Of a DNA stretch of 64,000 nucleotides, positions 28,518-38,155 are shown piece by piece (the first letter of the stretch is position 1; every line of letters begins with the position of its first letter). The stretch covers positions 222,414 to 286,413 of the forward strand of contig NZ_BAAADJ010000023.1 of NCBI RefSeq assembly GCF_039522365.1, given 5' to 3'. Under the pieces are notes generated by a model that was given only the letters and a program-made list of their open reading frames with translations, was not told the DNA's origin and searched no databases. Position numbers and translations under genes: made by a program. The stretch is from Bacillus carboniphilus. GTDB taxonomy: Bacteria > Bacillota > Bacilli > Bacillales > JC228.

Positions 28518-28590
28518 GCCAGGCCCTTCTATAAACTTTTCAGATTTGAATTTTAATCAAATCAGTTAAGAGGGAGCCTGGCTCTTTACT
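28518..28590 (+). terminator. Nested hairpin after secDF (probable terminator)
   Basis: GCCAGGC (28518-28524) pairs with GCCTGGC (28576-28582), extended by CCTTCT/AGAGGG pairing. The loop carries a second hairpin GATTTGA/TCAAATC around 28543-28563. A short T-rich stretch (TCTTTACTTGATTTT) follows. The two-tier shape is unusual for a simple terminator, so another role is possible. Confidence 0.65.
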
Positions 28591-28640
28591 TGATTTTATA
28601 TGATAAGGTATCCTAATATTCGGTTACACTAGGAGATAGG

Positions 28641-29567
28641 ATGAAAGTGGAAGGAGTTCGGGTGTTGGATAAAGAGAAAAGGTTTAAACAAGCAGAATTT
28701 GCTGCATGGGTTGGTATTGTTGGAAATATTGTCCTAGCTATCATTAAATACGTAGCTGGAACCATCTCTGGAAGCCGGGCTCTGGTAGCAGATGCTGTAC
28801 ATTCAGCTTCTGATGTAGCGGGATCCTTTGCTGTTTGGGTTGGACTTCGAGCAGCAAAACAGCCCCCAGATGAAGATCATCCCTATGGACATGGGAAAGC
28901 AGAGTCCATTGCAGCTATTATTGTAGCTGTCCTTTTATTACTGGTAGGGTTTGAAATAGGAAAGTCCTCGTTTGAATCATTTTTTGAGCCGATTGAGCCT
29001 CCAAAGATGTTAGCTATTTATGCAGTGGTCCTCTCAATTGTTGTTAAAGAAATCATGTTTCAATATAAGTTTCGGTTGGGTAAGAGAATAAAAAGTGATG
29101 CCATTATTATAAACGCCTATGAACATCGATCTGATGTCTATTCCTCTATTGCCGCCCTAGTAGGAATTGGTGCTTCTATCTTGGGTGGACGGCTTGGGAT
29201 TTCATGGCTAGAGTATGCGGACCCTGTAGCTGGTCTTGTGGTGGCAATCCTTATTATTAAAATGGCATGGACGCTAGGAGCAGAATCTATACATAATACT
29301 TTAGACCATGTCCTGCATGAGGAAGATACTATGGAAATGCGTAAAGCGGTCGAGTCCATTCCAGAAGTAAAAATGATAAATGAATTCCATGCTAGAGAAC
29401 ATGGACATTATGTTATCGTTGACATAAAAATTGCAGTGGATCCTCATATGACTGTAGAAGATGGACATAAGGTAGGAAAGAGAGTGAAGGAGATTTTAAT
29501 GGAGGAATCCGATGTTCAAAACGTATTCGTCCATGTAAACCCGTATAACCCTGATGACGATAATTAA
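28641..29567 (+). CDS. Cation diffusion facilitator family metal efflux protein
   Basis: The protein is a CDF proton antiporter that exports divalent metal ions. Six TM segments occupy about 20-210. Metal-site motifs are visible as ADAVHSASD in TM2 (about 52-60) and DEDHPYGHGKAE in the following loop, plus HRSDVYSS in TM5. The cytoplasmic domain (about 215-308) is complete. B. subtilis MneP/MneS, which export manganese, belong to this family; the metal here cannot be told from sequence alone. AGGAG stands 5 nt before ATG 28641. In B. subtilis I recall yrvC here instead, so this may be a lineage-specific replacement. Confidence 0.92.
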   Translation: MKVEGVRVLDKEKRFKQAEFAAWVGIVGNIVLAIIKYVAGTISGSRALVADAVHSASDVAGSFAVWVGLRAAKQPPDEDHPYGHGKAESIAAIIVAVLLLLVGFEIGKSSFESFFEPIEPPKMLAIYAVVLSIVVKEIMFQYKFRLGKRIKSDAIIINAYEHRSDVYSSIAALVGIGASILGGRLGISWLEYADPVAGLVVAILIIKMAWTLGAESIHNTLDHVLHEEDTMEMRKAVESIPEVKMINEFHAREHGHYVIVDIKIAVDPHMTVEDGHKVGKRVKEILMEESDVQNVFVHVNPYNPDDDN

Positions 29568-29602
29568 GTATATACGTTTGTTTAAAATAAGGGGATGTAT
29601 TG

Positions 29603-29920
29603 ATGAAACAACAAGGAATGTTAATTGCCTCCATATTATTTGCATTGATTGTTGCTATATTTGCAGTGGTTAATGTTGAATCGGTAAGAGTAAACTATTT
29701 GTTTGGTTATGCTGAATGGCCTTTGATTTTAATTATTCTAGGTTCTGTTTTAATGGGTGGTCTTATTTTAGGAACGGTCGGCTTTTTCCGGTACTATAGT
29801 CTTCAGAAAAAATACAAATTATTAAATCATGACTACGAGAAGCTAAAGCATCAACTAGATGAAGGTCAAAGTGATGTGGGTATTCAAGTAGAGGATAAAA
29901 CAAATAAAGAGAATAGTTAG
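29603..29920 (+). CDS. LapA-domain (DUF1049) small membrane protein
   Basis: This is a 105-residue protein with two membrane segments (residues about 6-25 and 42-65) and a cytoplasmic helical tail (LQKKYKLLNHDYEKLKHQLDEG) likely to form a coiled coil. This pattern and VVNVESVRVNYLFG match the LapA family. Its role in Gram-positives is unknown. ATG 29603 is preferred to the adjoining TTG 29600, with AAGGGG upstream. It lies just before a terminator. Confidence 0.85.
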   Translation: MKQQGMLIASILFALIVAIFAVVNVESVRVNYLFGYAEWPLILIILGSVLMGGLILGTVGFFRYYSLQKKYKLLNHDYEKLKHQLDEGQSDVGIQVEDKTNKENS

Positions 29921-29924
29921 GATG

Positions 29925-29976
29925 AAAAAGGGTTTTAGAGAGTAAGTGTATGCTTGCTTTCTAGGGCCTTTTTTAT
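29925..29976 (+). terminator. Terminator after the LapA-like gene
   Basis: AAAAAGG at 29925 and CCTTTTTT at about 29968-29975 form the base of a long imperfect stem (TAGAGAG/CTTTCTA inner pairing), ending in T residues. Confidence 0.75.
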
Positions 29977-30017
29977 GGCTATAAGGTGTATAGGGGTGTT
30001 TATGTGCCTTATTTTAC

Positions 30018-30265
30018 AGTAAATGGAGGAACTGGCACAAAAACCCCGCTTATTGACCTGTTTTTACCAGTAAATGGAATATTCGGCACAAAACCTCCGC
30101 TTACTGATCCACTTTTACCAGTAAGTGGAATATTTGGCACAGAACCCCCGCTAATTGAGCTGTTTTTACCAGTAAATGGAATATTTGGCACAGAAACTCC
30201 GCTTACTGATCCATTTTCACCAATAAATGTAAATTTCAACACAAAACCCTCGTTTTCATTTTTTT
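30018..30265. repeat. Five-copy 51-bp intergenic tandem repeat
   Basis: The segment AGTAAATGG recurs at 30018, 30069, 30120, 30171 and (as AATAAATG) 30222, exactly 51 bases apart. Each unit continues with GGAATATTTGGCACA and CCGCTTACTGATCC. Copies differ at several positions, so the array is old or diverging. Because 51 is divisible by 3, both strands stay open across it, but neither frame has a ribosome binding site. I see nothing else in the 500 bases between the LapA-like gene and the recJ promoter. Confidence 0.93.
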
Positions 30266-30419
30266 TTTAACCGTTTTTATAAACCTTAGACCGAAAGAGA
30301 TGGCATTCGTCGTTTATTTTTTATTTCCTTTCTTTCTCTCCCTCCCTTCCATATAGGAATTAAGCATACAAGTATCAGTTATTCCCTACAAAATACAAAA
30401 AGATATACAATTGTTGTCA

Positions 30420-30448
30420 TTGAAGGGCACTATGGAGTCTTGTATAAT
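30420..30448 (+). promoter_or_regulatory. Sigma-A promoter for recJ-apt
   Basis: TTGAAG (30420-30425), a 17-bp spacer and TATAAT (30443-30448) lie 24 bases before the recJ start. Confidence 0.75.
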
Positions 30449-30471
30449 TAGTGAGGTTGAGGGGTGAACGT

Positions 30472-32808
30472 ATGCTTAAATCCAAAAATAGATGGATGGT
30501 TTCGGAAGAAAATCCAGAAAACATTCAGCTTTTATCAAAAGAACTAAATGTATCACCTATAGTTGCTAAGCTTTTATCTAGTAGAGGATTAGATGATATA
30601 GAATCGGCCAAAAGTTTTATACATACAGACCAGTTAACCTTTCATGATCCGTTTCTAATGCGAGACATGGAAAAGGCTGTAGCGAGAATTCAAAAGGCTA
30701 TTGACAAAAATGAGGCCATACTAGTTTTTGGAGATTATGATGCAGATGGTGTAACGAGTACTACTGTTATGATGACAGTTCTTCAAGATTTAGGGGCTAA
30801 CGTGCAATTCTACATTCCGGACCGTTTTACAGAAGGATATGGGCCTAATAAAGAGGCTTTCTATCAAGCTAAAGAAGAAGGAATCAGCCTAATCATTACA
30901 GTGGATACGGGAATATCTGCTCAAGAAGAAATTGAGTTTGCCAATGAATTAGGGATGGATGTCATTATTACGGATCACCATGAACCTGGTGAGACATTGC
31001 CCAATGCTTTGGCCATTATCCACCCAAGAGTTGGGGAGAAATATCCTTTTGCTTCTTTAGCAGGTGTTGGAGTAGCTTGGAAAGTTGCACATGCACTTTA
31101 TGGTAAACTCCCAGAGCAATTATTAGAACTAGTTTGTATTGGGACTATCGCGGATTTAGTTCCACTTCAAGATGAAAACAGATTAATTGTTATAGAAGGG
31201 CTTAAACATTTAAGGAAAACAACGAGAAAAGGGCTTCTCTCTCTTTTAGCAAAAGCAAAAGTAGATCCCGGGAATGTGGATGAAGAAACAATCGGGTTTA
31301 CCCTTGGGCCAAGAATCAATGCGGCAGGAAGACTTACCTCTGCCTCTATCGCAGTCTTACTTCTGCTATCAAAAGACCAATTGGAAGCAGATGAGTACGC
31401 TTCAGAAATTGAAGCATTAAATAAAGAGAGACAAAAAATTGTTCAAGAGACAGTAAAGGAAGCTATTGCACAAGTTCACGAAACACATGACTTAGAGAAG
31501 GATCGAGTGATTGTAGTAGCTAATGAAGGCTGGAATTCTGGGGTTATCGGAATTGTAGCTTCGCGGTTGGTGAATGATTTCTATCGACCTACTTTTGTAT
31601 TCAGTATTGATCCAGTTGAGGGAACAGCGAAAGGTTCAGCTCGAAGTATTGAAGGTTTTGACCTGTATGAAAATTTAACAGAAGTAAAGGAACTGCTACC
31701 TCATTATGGCGGACATCCAATGGCAGCGGGAATGTCATTGAAAGCTAGTGATTTGGAAGAATTCAGAAAAAGAATGAACAGCTTGGCTTTAGAGAAACTC
31801 AGTGAAGAGGACCTTACTCCCGTTCTTCATTTAGATGCCACCTTACAACTGGAAGACATTGATATAGAAGCCATAGAAGAAATGAAATTACTCGCACCAT
31901 TTGGAGTCCAGAACCCGAAACCAAAGATCTTAATTGAACAATCACCCATTGCAGATCTTAGAAAAATAGGGGCAGACAAAAATCATTTAAAAATGTTAAT
32001 TGGAGAGCAACACCAAATGGATGTCATTGGTTTTGGATATGGAGAGCTCGCAGAAGAAATGTCTCCTTTTTCACAAGTAAATATTGTCGGGGAGCTATCT
32101 ATTAACGAATGGAATAATCGTAAAAAACCACAGTTAATGATGCAGGATATTTCGATTTCAGAGTGGCAGCTTTTTGACTGGAGAGGAATTCAAGGGTTAC
32201 TCGAAAAGTTAAACCATTTACCGAAGGACAAGCTTAAGATCATAATATTTGATGAGAAATCAGTATCATTATTAAGAGGCCAATATATGGATTATGTTTC
32301 TCATATTCTAGATGCAGAAATTGATCCATCAGACTTTGTCGTCTTACTTGACTTACCTTTAAGTAAACGTGACCTTGAACAAGTTTTATCTAACGGAATG
32401 CCCGCTAGAATATATGCACATTTTTCTAGTATGGAAAACCACTTTTTGCAAACCATTCCTACTAGAGAACATTTTAAATGGTTCTACGGATTCTTATTGA
32501 AAAACCAATCTTTTGATTTAAAAAAACATGGAGTTGCTCTAGCTAAACGTAGAGGTTGGACAAATGAAACGATAGAATTTATCTGTAAGGTGTTTTTTGA
32601 ACTGGAATTTGTTACAATAGACAATGGTGTGGTGACGATTGGTCCCACAAAACAAAAGCGTGATTTAACAGACTCTCCTACTTTTAGAAAGAAGGAAGAG
32701 AGAGTAGAATTGGAGAAAGAGCTTGTTTACTCATCCTATTCTGAACTTAAGACTCTGTTTGGAAGTCTAAGTCATAGGAATGAGAGAGCTAGGGAGGAAA
32801 TTAAGTAA
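30472..32808 (+). CDS. recJ: Single-stranded-DNA-specific 5'-3' exonuclease RecJ
   Basis: RecJ degrades single-stranded DNA 5' to 3' in recombination and mismatch repair. The DHH-family metal motifs are present: YDADGVTST (about 83-91), TVDTGIS, ITDHHEPGE (about 162-170) and the DHHA1 motif GGHPMAAGMS (about 408-417). A Bacillus-type C-terminal extension follows (about 560-778). ATG 30472 is preferred over the GTG 30451 because GAGGGGTGA lies just before it; this gives 778 residues, near the B. subtilis 786. apt starts immediately after the stop. Confidence 0.97.
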   Translation: MLKSKNRWMVSEENPENIQLLSKELNVSPIVAKLLSSRGLDDIESAKSFIHTDQLTFHDPFLMRDMEKAVARIQKAIDKNEAILVFGDYDADGVTSTTVMMTVLQDLGANVQFYIPDRFTEGYGPNKEAFYQAKEEGISLIITVDTGISAQEEIEFANELGMDVIITDHHEPGETLPNALAIIHPRVGEKYPFASLAGVGVAWKVAHALYGKLPEQLLELVCIGTIADLVPLQDENRLIVIEGLKHLRKTTRKGLLSLLAKAKVDPGNVDEETIGFTLGPRINAAGRLTSASIAVLLLLSKDQLEADEYASEIEALNKERQKIVQETVKEAIAQVHETHDLEKDRVIVVANEGWNSGVIGIVASRLVNDFYRPTFVFSIDPVEGTAKGSARSIEGFDLYENLTEVKELLPHYGGHPMAAGMSLKASDLEEFRKRMNSLALEKLSEEDLTPVLHLDATLQLEDIDIEAIEEMKLLAPFGVQNPKPKILIEQSPIADLRKIGADKNHLKMLIGEQHQMDVIGFGYGELAEEMSPFSQVNIVGELSINEWNNRKKPQLMMQDISISEWQLFDWRGIQGLLEKLNHLPKDKLKIIIFDEKSVSLLRGQYMDYVSHILDAEIDPSDFVVLLDLPLSKRDLEQVLSNGMPARIYAHFSSMENHFLQTIPTREHFKWFYGFLLKNQSFDLKKHGVALAKRRGWTNETIEFICKVFFELEFVTIDNGVVTIGPTKQKRDLTDSPTFRKKEERVELEKELVYSSYSELKTLFGSLSHRNERAREEIK

Positions 32809-33324
32809 ATGGACTTAAAACCATATGTAACAATTGTTGAAGATTGGCCAAAACCAGGTATTAAATTTAAAGATATTACAACCTTGATGGACAACGGTGA
32901 AGCCTATAAATATGCTACCGATCAAATTGTAGAATATGCAAAAGAAAAGGATATCGATCTTGTTGTTGGACCAGAGGCAAGAGGCTTTATTATTGGATGT
33001 CCAGTTGCATATGCAATGGAAGTTGGATTTGCTCCAGTTCGTAAAGAAGGAAAGCTACCAAGAGAAACAATCAAAGTAGAATACGGTCTTGAGTACGGTA
33101 AAGATAGCTTAACGATTCATAAAGATGCAATTAAACCAGGACAACGTGTCTTAATTACAGATGACTTACTTGCAACTGGTGGTACAATTGAAGCTACGAT
33201 TCAACTTGTTGAAAAACTGGGTGGAGTTGTAGTGGGAATTGCCTTCTTGATAGAGTTAGCTTATCTCGATGGAAGAAGCAAACTAGACGGTTATGACATT
33301 TTAACACTAATGAGATATGAGTAA
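32809..33324 (+). CDS. apt: Adenine phosphoribosyltransferase
   Basis: Apt salvages adenine to AMP with PRPP. The PRPP-binding motif is [12 protein letters not shown] (about 121-132), and VVGPEARGF is the family's hood-side signature. It has 171 residues, normal length. AGGGAGGA at the end of recJ provides the ribosome binding site, so recJ and apt are co-transcribed. Its usual neighbour relA, linking purine salvage to (p)ppGpp control, follows after a terminator. Confidence 0.98.
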   Translation: MDLKPYVTIVEDWPKPGIKFKDITTLMDNGEAYKYATDQIVEYAKEKDIDLVVGPEARGFIIGCPVAYAMEVGFAPVRKEGKLPRETIKVEYGLEYGKDSLTIHKDAIKPGQRVLITDDLLATGGTIEATIQLVEKLGGVVVGIAFLIELAYLDGRSKLDGYDILTLMRYE

Positions 33325-33352
33325 GCACTTCGTACTGAAGTGCTTCTTTTCA
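33323..33352 (+). terminator. Rho-independent terminator after apt
   Basis: AAGCACTTC (33323-33331) pairs with GAAGTGCTT (33337-33345) around a 5-nt loop, with T residues after it. The stem starts on the apt stop codon. Confidence 0.88.
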
Positions 33353-33368
33353 TACACATACCTAATGG

Positions 33369-33397
33369 TGTACAAGTGCTCCAGCATTTCATATAAT
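33369..33397 (+). promoter_or_regulatory. Sigma-A-like promoter for relA
   Basis: TGTACA (33369-33374), a 17-bp spacer and TATAAT (33392-33397) lie 36 bases before relA. The -10 is perfect and the -35 weak. Confidence 0.65.
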
Positions 33398-33432
33398 AAG
33401 GTCAACTCCTAAATGGAACGTAAGGTGATGTA

Positions 33433-35625
33433 ATGGCAAACGATCAAGTTTTAACGCCCGATCAAGTTTTCGATAGGGCTAGAAAATATTTAAATGAGGA
33501 ACACGTTTCCTTAGTAGAAAAAGCATATAAGTTTGCTGAGAATGCTCACAGAGAACAATATCGTAAATCTGGTGAACCTTATATTATCCACCCCATTCAA
33601 GTGGCTGGAATATTAGCAGACTTAGAGATGGACCCTTCCACGGTTGCTGCAGGGTTTCTTCATGATGTCGTAGAAGACACCGACGTAACCTTAGACGAGC
33701 TTCGTGAAGCGTTTAATGATGAAGTAGCTATGCTTGTTGATGGTGTGACGAAGTTAGGGAAGATTAAATATAAATCTCAAGAAGAACAACAAGCTGAAAA
33801 TCATCGAAAAATGTTTGTTGCTATGGCTCAAGATATTCGTGTGATCTTGATAAAGCTTGCTGACAGACTTCATAATATGAGAACTCTTAAGCATTTACCT
33901 TTGGAAAAGCAAAGAAGGATTGCAAATGAAACGTTAGAGATTTTTGCACCTCTTGCGCATCGACTCGGTATTTCTAAAATTAAATGGGAATTAGAAGATA
34001 CAGCTCTTCGGTATTTAAACCCGCAACAATATTATCGAATTGTTAATTTGATGAAAAGAAAGAGAGCGGAGCGGGAAGAGTACTTAGATGATGTCGTTCA
34101 AGATGTTAAGAATCGACTAAAAGATGTGAATATTAAGGCAGAAATAACAGGAAGACCTAAGCACATTTATTCTATATATCGTAAAATGGCCCTTCAAAAT
34201 AAGCAGTTTAATGAAATTTATGATCTGTTAGCAGTCCGTGTTATTGTTCAGAATATTAAGGATTGCTACGCTGTATTAGGAATTATTCATACATGCTGGA
34301 AGCCAATGCCGGGTCGTTTCAAAGATTATATTGCAATGCCAAAGCCTAACATGTACCAATCCCTTCATACGACGGTCATCGGACCAAAGGGTGATCCATT
34401 AGAAGTACAAATCCGAACGTTTGAACAACACCGTATCGCGGAATTCGGGATTGCTGCCCACTGGGCTTATAAAGAAGGAAAGAAGGTATCTGAAGGCCTC
34501 AGCTTTGATAAAAAACTAACGTGGTTTAGAGAGATACTAGAGTTCCAAAATAATACAAATGATGCAGAAGAATTTATGGAGTCCTTAAAAATTGATCTAT
34601 TCTCTGACATGGTCTTTGTTTTTACACCTAAAGGAGATGTGATTGAGTTACCTTCTGGCTCTGTTCCTATTGACTTTGCATACCGAATCCACTCGGAGAT
34701 TGGAAATAAAACGATTGGTGCGAAGATAAATGGGAAAATGGTTCCACTTGATTACCGTCTGAAAACAGGGGATATCATTGAAATCATGACTTCTAAGCAT
34801 TCCTATGGTCCGAGTAAGGATTGGTTAAAGCTTGCCCAAACTTCCCAAGCAAAAAATAAGATTCGTAACTTCTTCAAGAAACAAAGCCGTGATGAGAATG
34901 TAGAAAAAGGGAAAGAATGGGTTGAAAAAGAAATTCGGAATATGGAATTTGATTTAAAAGAAATTATGACTCCGGATAATCTTAAGAAGGTTGCTGAGAA
35001 GTTTAATTTTGCTAATGAGGAAGATATGTTTGCTGCGGTCGGTTATAACGGAATTACGGCTCTTCAGGTTGCCAATCGACTAACTGAAAAATGGAGAAAG
35101 AAACGTAATTTAGAACAAGAAAATACTTTTGTAGAATCTTTACCAGACATGAAGACTCAACCGATTAAGAAACGAGACTCTGGGGTAAGAGTAAAAGGAA
35201 TTGATAACCTCTTAATCCGTTTATCAAGATGCTGTAACCCTATTCCTGGTGACGATATTATGGGGTATATCACAAAAGGCCGAGGAGTGTCTGTTCATAG
35301 ATCGGATTGTCCGAATGTTCATACGGATGATGCCAAAAGTCGGATTATACCTGTTGAGTGGGAAGGAAATACACTTCAACGAAAAGAATACAACGTTGAT
35401 ATCGAAATCAATGGATTTGATCGTAGAGGTTTATTAAATGAAGTGTTGCAAGCTGTTAATGAGACGAAGACAAACATTACAGCTGTAACAGGACGATCTG
35501 ATCGTAATAAAATGGCCACCATCAATATGTCTATTTCTATTCATAATAAGAGCCATTTACAAAAAGTGGTGGACCGTATCAAGCAGCTTCCAGACATTTA
35601 TTCGGTTCGAAGAATGATGAGTTAA
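33433..35625 (+). CDS. relA: Bifunctional (p)ppGpp synthetase/hydrolase RelA
   Basis: This is the long RSH enzyme that makes and degrades (p)ppGpp in the stringent response. The hydrolase domain has H53 and the HDVVEDT motif at 77-83, all intact. The synthetase domain (about 200-350) includes [11 protein letters not shown] and [15 protein letters not shown] (about 390-450), helical and zinc-finger regions ([18 protein letters not shown]) and a C-terminal ACT domain (about 655-730) follow. It has 730 residues. AAGGTGATG precedes ATG 33433. dtd starts 11 bases after the stop, so the two are co-transcribed. Confidence 0.98.
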   Translation: MANDQVLTPDQVFDRARKYLNEEHVSLVEKAYKFAENAHREQYRKSGEPYIIHPIQVAGILADLEMDPSTVAAGFLHDVVEDTDVTLDELREAFNDEVAMLVDGVTKLGKIKYKSQEEQQAENHRKMFVAMAQDIRVILIKLADRLHNMRTLKHLPLEKQRRIANETLEIFAPLAHRLGISKIKWELEDTALRYLNPQQYYRIVNLMKRKRAEREEYLDDVVQDVKNRLKDVNIKAEITGRPKHIYSIYRKMALQNKQFNEIYDLLAVRVIVQNIKDCYAVLGIIHTCWKPMPGRFKDYIAMPKPNMYQSLHTTVIGPKGDPLEVQIRTFEQHRIAEFGIAAHWAYKEGKKVSEGLSFDKKLTWFREILEFQNNTNDAEEFMESLKIDLFSDMVFVFTPKGDVIELPSGSVPIDFAYRIHSEIGNKTIGAKINGKMVPLDYRLKTGDIIEIMTSKHSYGPSKDWLKLAQTSQAKNKIRNFFKKQSRDENVEKGKEWVEKEIRNMEFDLKEIMTPDNLKKVAEKFNFANEEDMFAAVGYNGITALQVANRLTEKWRKKRNLEQENTFVESLPDMKTQPIKKRDSGVRVKGIDNLLIRLSRCCNPIPGDDIMGYITKGRGVSVHRSDCPNVHTDDAKSRIIPVEWEGNTLQRKEYNVDIEINGFDRRGLLNEVLQAVNETKTNITAVTGRSDRNKMATINMSISIHNKSHLQKVVDRIKQLPDIYSVRRMMS

Positions 35626-35636
35626 GGAGTTTTAGA

Positions 35637-36077
35637 ATGAAAGTTGTACTACAACGTGTAAAGCGTGGCTCCGTCGTTGTCGAGAATAATACCGTCGGTG
35701 AGATTGGTAGGGGTTTTGTACTCTTAGTTGGAGTTACCCATGAAGATACGGAAGAGGACGCCAAATATCTAGCTGATAAAATTGTCAATCTGCGAGTCTT
35801 TGAGGATGATGAGGGTAAGATGAACTTGTCTCTAAAGGATGTGGGTGGAGAAATTCTATCCGTCTCACAGTTCACTCTCTACGGGGATTGTCGTAAAGGG
35901 AGAAGGCCCAACTTTATGAATGCTGCTAGGCCAGAATTTGCAGAGCAACTATATAATCAATTTAACAAGTTTTTAGGTGAGCAAGATGTCAAGGTGGAAA
36001 CGGGTGTGTTTGGAGCCATGATGGATGTAGACCTCATCAATGATGGACCTGTCACCTTGATTATAGAAAGCAAATAG
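35637..36077 (+). CDS. dtd: D-aminoacyl-tRNA deacylase
   Basis: Dtd removes D-amino acids (and glycine mischarged on tRNA-Ala) from tRNA. The active-site motifs are [10 protein letters not shown] (about 77-86) and the cross-subunit Gly-cisPro motif in NDGPVTL (about 134-140). It has 146 residues, normal length. AAGGAG precedes ATG 35637. It is the last gene of the relA-dtd operon, with a terminator stem at its stop. Confidence 0.97.
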   Translation: MKVVLQRVKRGSVVVENNTVGEIGRGFVLLVGVTHEDTEEDAKYLADKIVNLRVFEDDEGKMNLSLKDVGGEILSVSQFTLYGDCRKGRRPNFMNAARPEFAEQLYNQFNKFLGEQDVKVETGVFGAMMDVDLINDGPVTLIIESK

Positions 36078-36111
36078 AACCAGACAATAAAAATGTCTGG
36101 TTCTTTTTTTA
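36077..36111 (+). terminator. Rho-independent terminator after dtd
   Basis: GAACCAGACA (36077-36086) pairs with TGTCTGGTTC (36094-36103), followed by seven T. It also separates the convergent amidase gene. Confidence 0.93.
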
Positions 36112-37938
36112 CCTTTTTATACTTTTAAAATATTTTGCCAAACCGTAGTAAATAGCCGAGGTTACTTGTTCCTGATATTGAGAAGTTTGAACCGTTACCT
36201 CTTCCATTGGGTTACTTAAGTACCCAAGCTCTAAAAGAATGGCCGGCTGCTTATTTTCTCTTAATACGAAGTAGTTGCCGAAACGAGCGCCTCTGTCATT
36301 TAATTTCGTTTTCCCAATCATTTCTGATTGGACCATTTGTGCCAGAGCCTTATTGGTTGAATTATAGTAGTATGAAGTAATACCATTTACACTTGAATCT
36401 TGGAAGCTATCATAGTGCAAGCTGATAAATACATCTGCATAGTAATAATGAGCCAAGCTGACTCTAGAGCGTAAAGATAAGTATCGGTCATCACTTCTTG
36501 TTAAAACGACCTTCGCACCAGCAGAACGTAATTTTTCTGCCAATAGCTCACTAGTTCGAGCGGTTAGTTTCTTCTCGAGTGTACCTGAAGACCCCGTAGT
36601 ACCTCGATCTTCGCCCCCATGGCCAGCATCAATTACAATTATTTTACCTGTTAAATATTGAGCTTCTCCAGTTTTTTCAACCGAACTCTCCGCATTGGAT
36701 GAGGATACAATCCATCCAGCTACATAGGCTTGATTCTGAGGAGTTACTTCAATCTCATACCAATCGCCTACTTTACTAACAATTTTAAAGGTCTGTCCCT
36801 GATTAGCTCTTTGTACAACCGGATAGCTAGTAGCAGGACCTCCCCGAATGTTAGTTCCATTGTATAGGATCATAATTTCTTCTTGTTCTTCTGGAGTCGC
36901 AGGTTTTTCAGGACTAGGTGTATTTTTTACTTTTTCGAGAAACCATCCGGCCACCCAGCCTATTTTATTGTCCTGATAGCGGATTTTATTCCAATTATTT
37001 TGTTCTTCTATAATGGTTACTTTTTCGCCATTTGCTACATTATCCATAATGTTGCTTGAGAGTGAACCTTCTTCACGAACATTCAGAATCGAGGCTGTGA
37101 CTACAGCCGGCTGCTCTACTGTTTGATCAGAAGTAGGGGGCTCTGTTTTTTCCTCTTCCGAAGAGGGTTGGTCTGGGTTAGTTACTTCTATATCTTCCTC
37201 TTCTTCAATCTGTTCACTATCATTATTTGAGTTTTCCTCTTTTTCTTTAATTAGAACATAATCGGCACTTACCCATGCTTTGGTTTCGTTAAATTCTATT
37301 TTCACCCAGTCAGATCCGACTTGTTGAACTCGAACCTCTTCTCCTTCATTTAACTTCCCAATTACAGAACTAGATAATGAAGGTTCATTTCTGACGTTGA
37401 GACGATTAACTGTAATGGTCCCAGTTAGATTGGAAGGAGTTTTGACTTCTTCTTGAGTGGGCATAAACTTTAGAAAATCTTTTGATACCCAACCATTTAC
37501 ATTATTAGAAGAAATGTTTACCCAGCCTTCTACTGAGTTCAAAACAGTTACATACTGGTCCTGATTAACAAATCCAATGACACCAAAATGTATACCAGGT
37601 CCCTTACGTATTCTCAGGCCATCGACAGTAACTACTGCCTGGTTACTTTGAGCTGTTTTAACCCTAGTCTCCTCAACCAACCAGTTGGCAACCCAGCCAC
37701 TCCGATTTTTTGGAAGTGAAATTTTAATCCAGTCCTCTTTTCGTTCCATAACCTTATAGCTCTCGCCTTTTTGGACTGATCCAATAATCCCGTATGTTAA
37801 ACCAGGTCCTTCTCTTACATTTAGATTTTCAACTTTAATTATCACCTGTTCATCATTTGAATAAGCAGGAATTGCCCGAAAGAGTACAGGCAATACTAAT
37901 AGAAAAGTGAGGACAATCGTGATTCCCTTTTTAAACAT
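36109..37938 (-). CDS. yrvJ: N-acetylmuramoyl-L-alanine amidase with five SH3b domains (YrvJ-like)
   Basis: This secreted cell-wall hydrolase cuts the bond between muramic acid and the stem peptide. A signal peptide (residues 1-30, FKKGITIVLTFLLVLPVLF) is followed by five bacterial SH3 domains (roughly 33-92, 100-158, 172-230, 280-338 and 358-415), each starting with an LNVREGPG-like strand. A Glu/Ser/Thr/Pro-rich linker separates the third and fourth. The Amidase_3 domain (about 435-605) shows the zinc residues in DAGHGGEDRG and ISLHYDS and the catalytic glutamate in ILLELGYLSN. The start at 37938 follows AAAGGGGA; the longer frame from 37983 adds 15 residues before the signal and is rejected. 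The B. subtilis YrvJ protein, as I recall, is about 90 residues shorter. Confidence 0.93.
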   Translation of the reverse strand: MFKKGITIVLTFLLVLPVLFRAIPAYSNDEQVIIKVENLNVREGPGLTYGIIGSVQKGESYKVMERKEDWIKISLPKNRSGWVANWLVEETRVKTAQSNQAVVTVDGLRIRKGPGIHFGVIGFVNQDQYVTVLNSVEGWVNISSNNVNGWVSKDFLKFMPTQEEVKTPSNLTGTITVNRLNVRNEPSLSSSVIGKLNEGEEVRVQQVGSDWVKIEFNETKAWVSADYVLIKEKEENSNNDSEQIEEEEDIEVTNPDQPSSEEEKTEPPTSDQTVEQPAVVTASILNVREEGSLSSNIMDNVANGEKVTIIEEQNNWNKIRYQDNKIGWVAGWFLEKVKNTPSPEKPATPEEQEEIMILYNGTNIRGGPATSYPVVQRANQGQTFKIVSKVGDWYEIEVTPQNQAYVAGWIVSSSNAESSVEKTGEAQYLTGKIIVIDAGHGGEDRGTTGSSGTLEKKLTARTSELLAEKLRSAGAKVVLTRSDDRYLSLRSRVSLAHYYYADVFISLHYDSFQDSSVNGITSYYYNSTNKALAQMVQSEMIGKTKLNDRGARFGNYFVLRENKQPAILLELGYLSNPMEEVTVQTSQYQEQVTSAIYYGLAKYFKSIKR

Positions 37939-38155
37939 GCTGAATCCCCTTTCTACATTAAATATCGACAACTTTATAGACAAAATAAATGTTATGTAAG
38001 TAAATTAAACAAACCTTTTACTTATTTTCGTGAGAGGGGAAATAAATCCCTTTTTTTCTTTTAGAAAAAATTAAAAGGAATTCAAATAATTGGTGTTACA
38101 TTATCCAGCAAATGGGACAAACTAGATATAAATCAAGTAAAGGATGGAGGATTTT

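Noticed and set aside
28518..28582. Riboswitch after secDF
   Set aside because: The nested hairpin lies 3' of secDF, 59 bases before the next start codon, and matches no ligand-binding core that I recognise; terminator is the simpler reading.
29986..30270. 94-residue frame (and a 77-residue minus-strand frame) over the 51-bp repeats
   Set aside because: Both are open only because the period is a multiple of three; no ribosome binding site is present and the 17-residue repeat has no recognised family.
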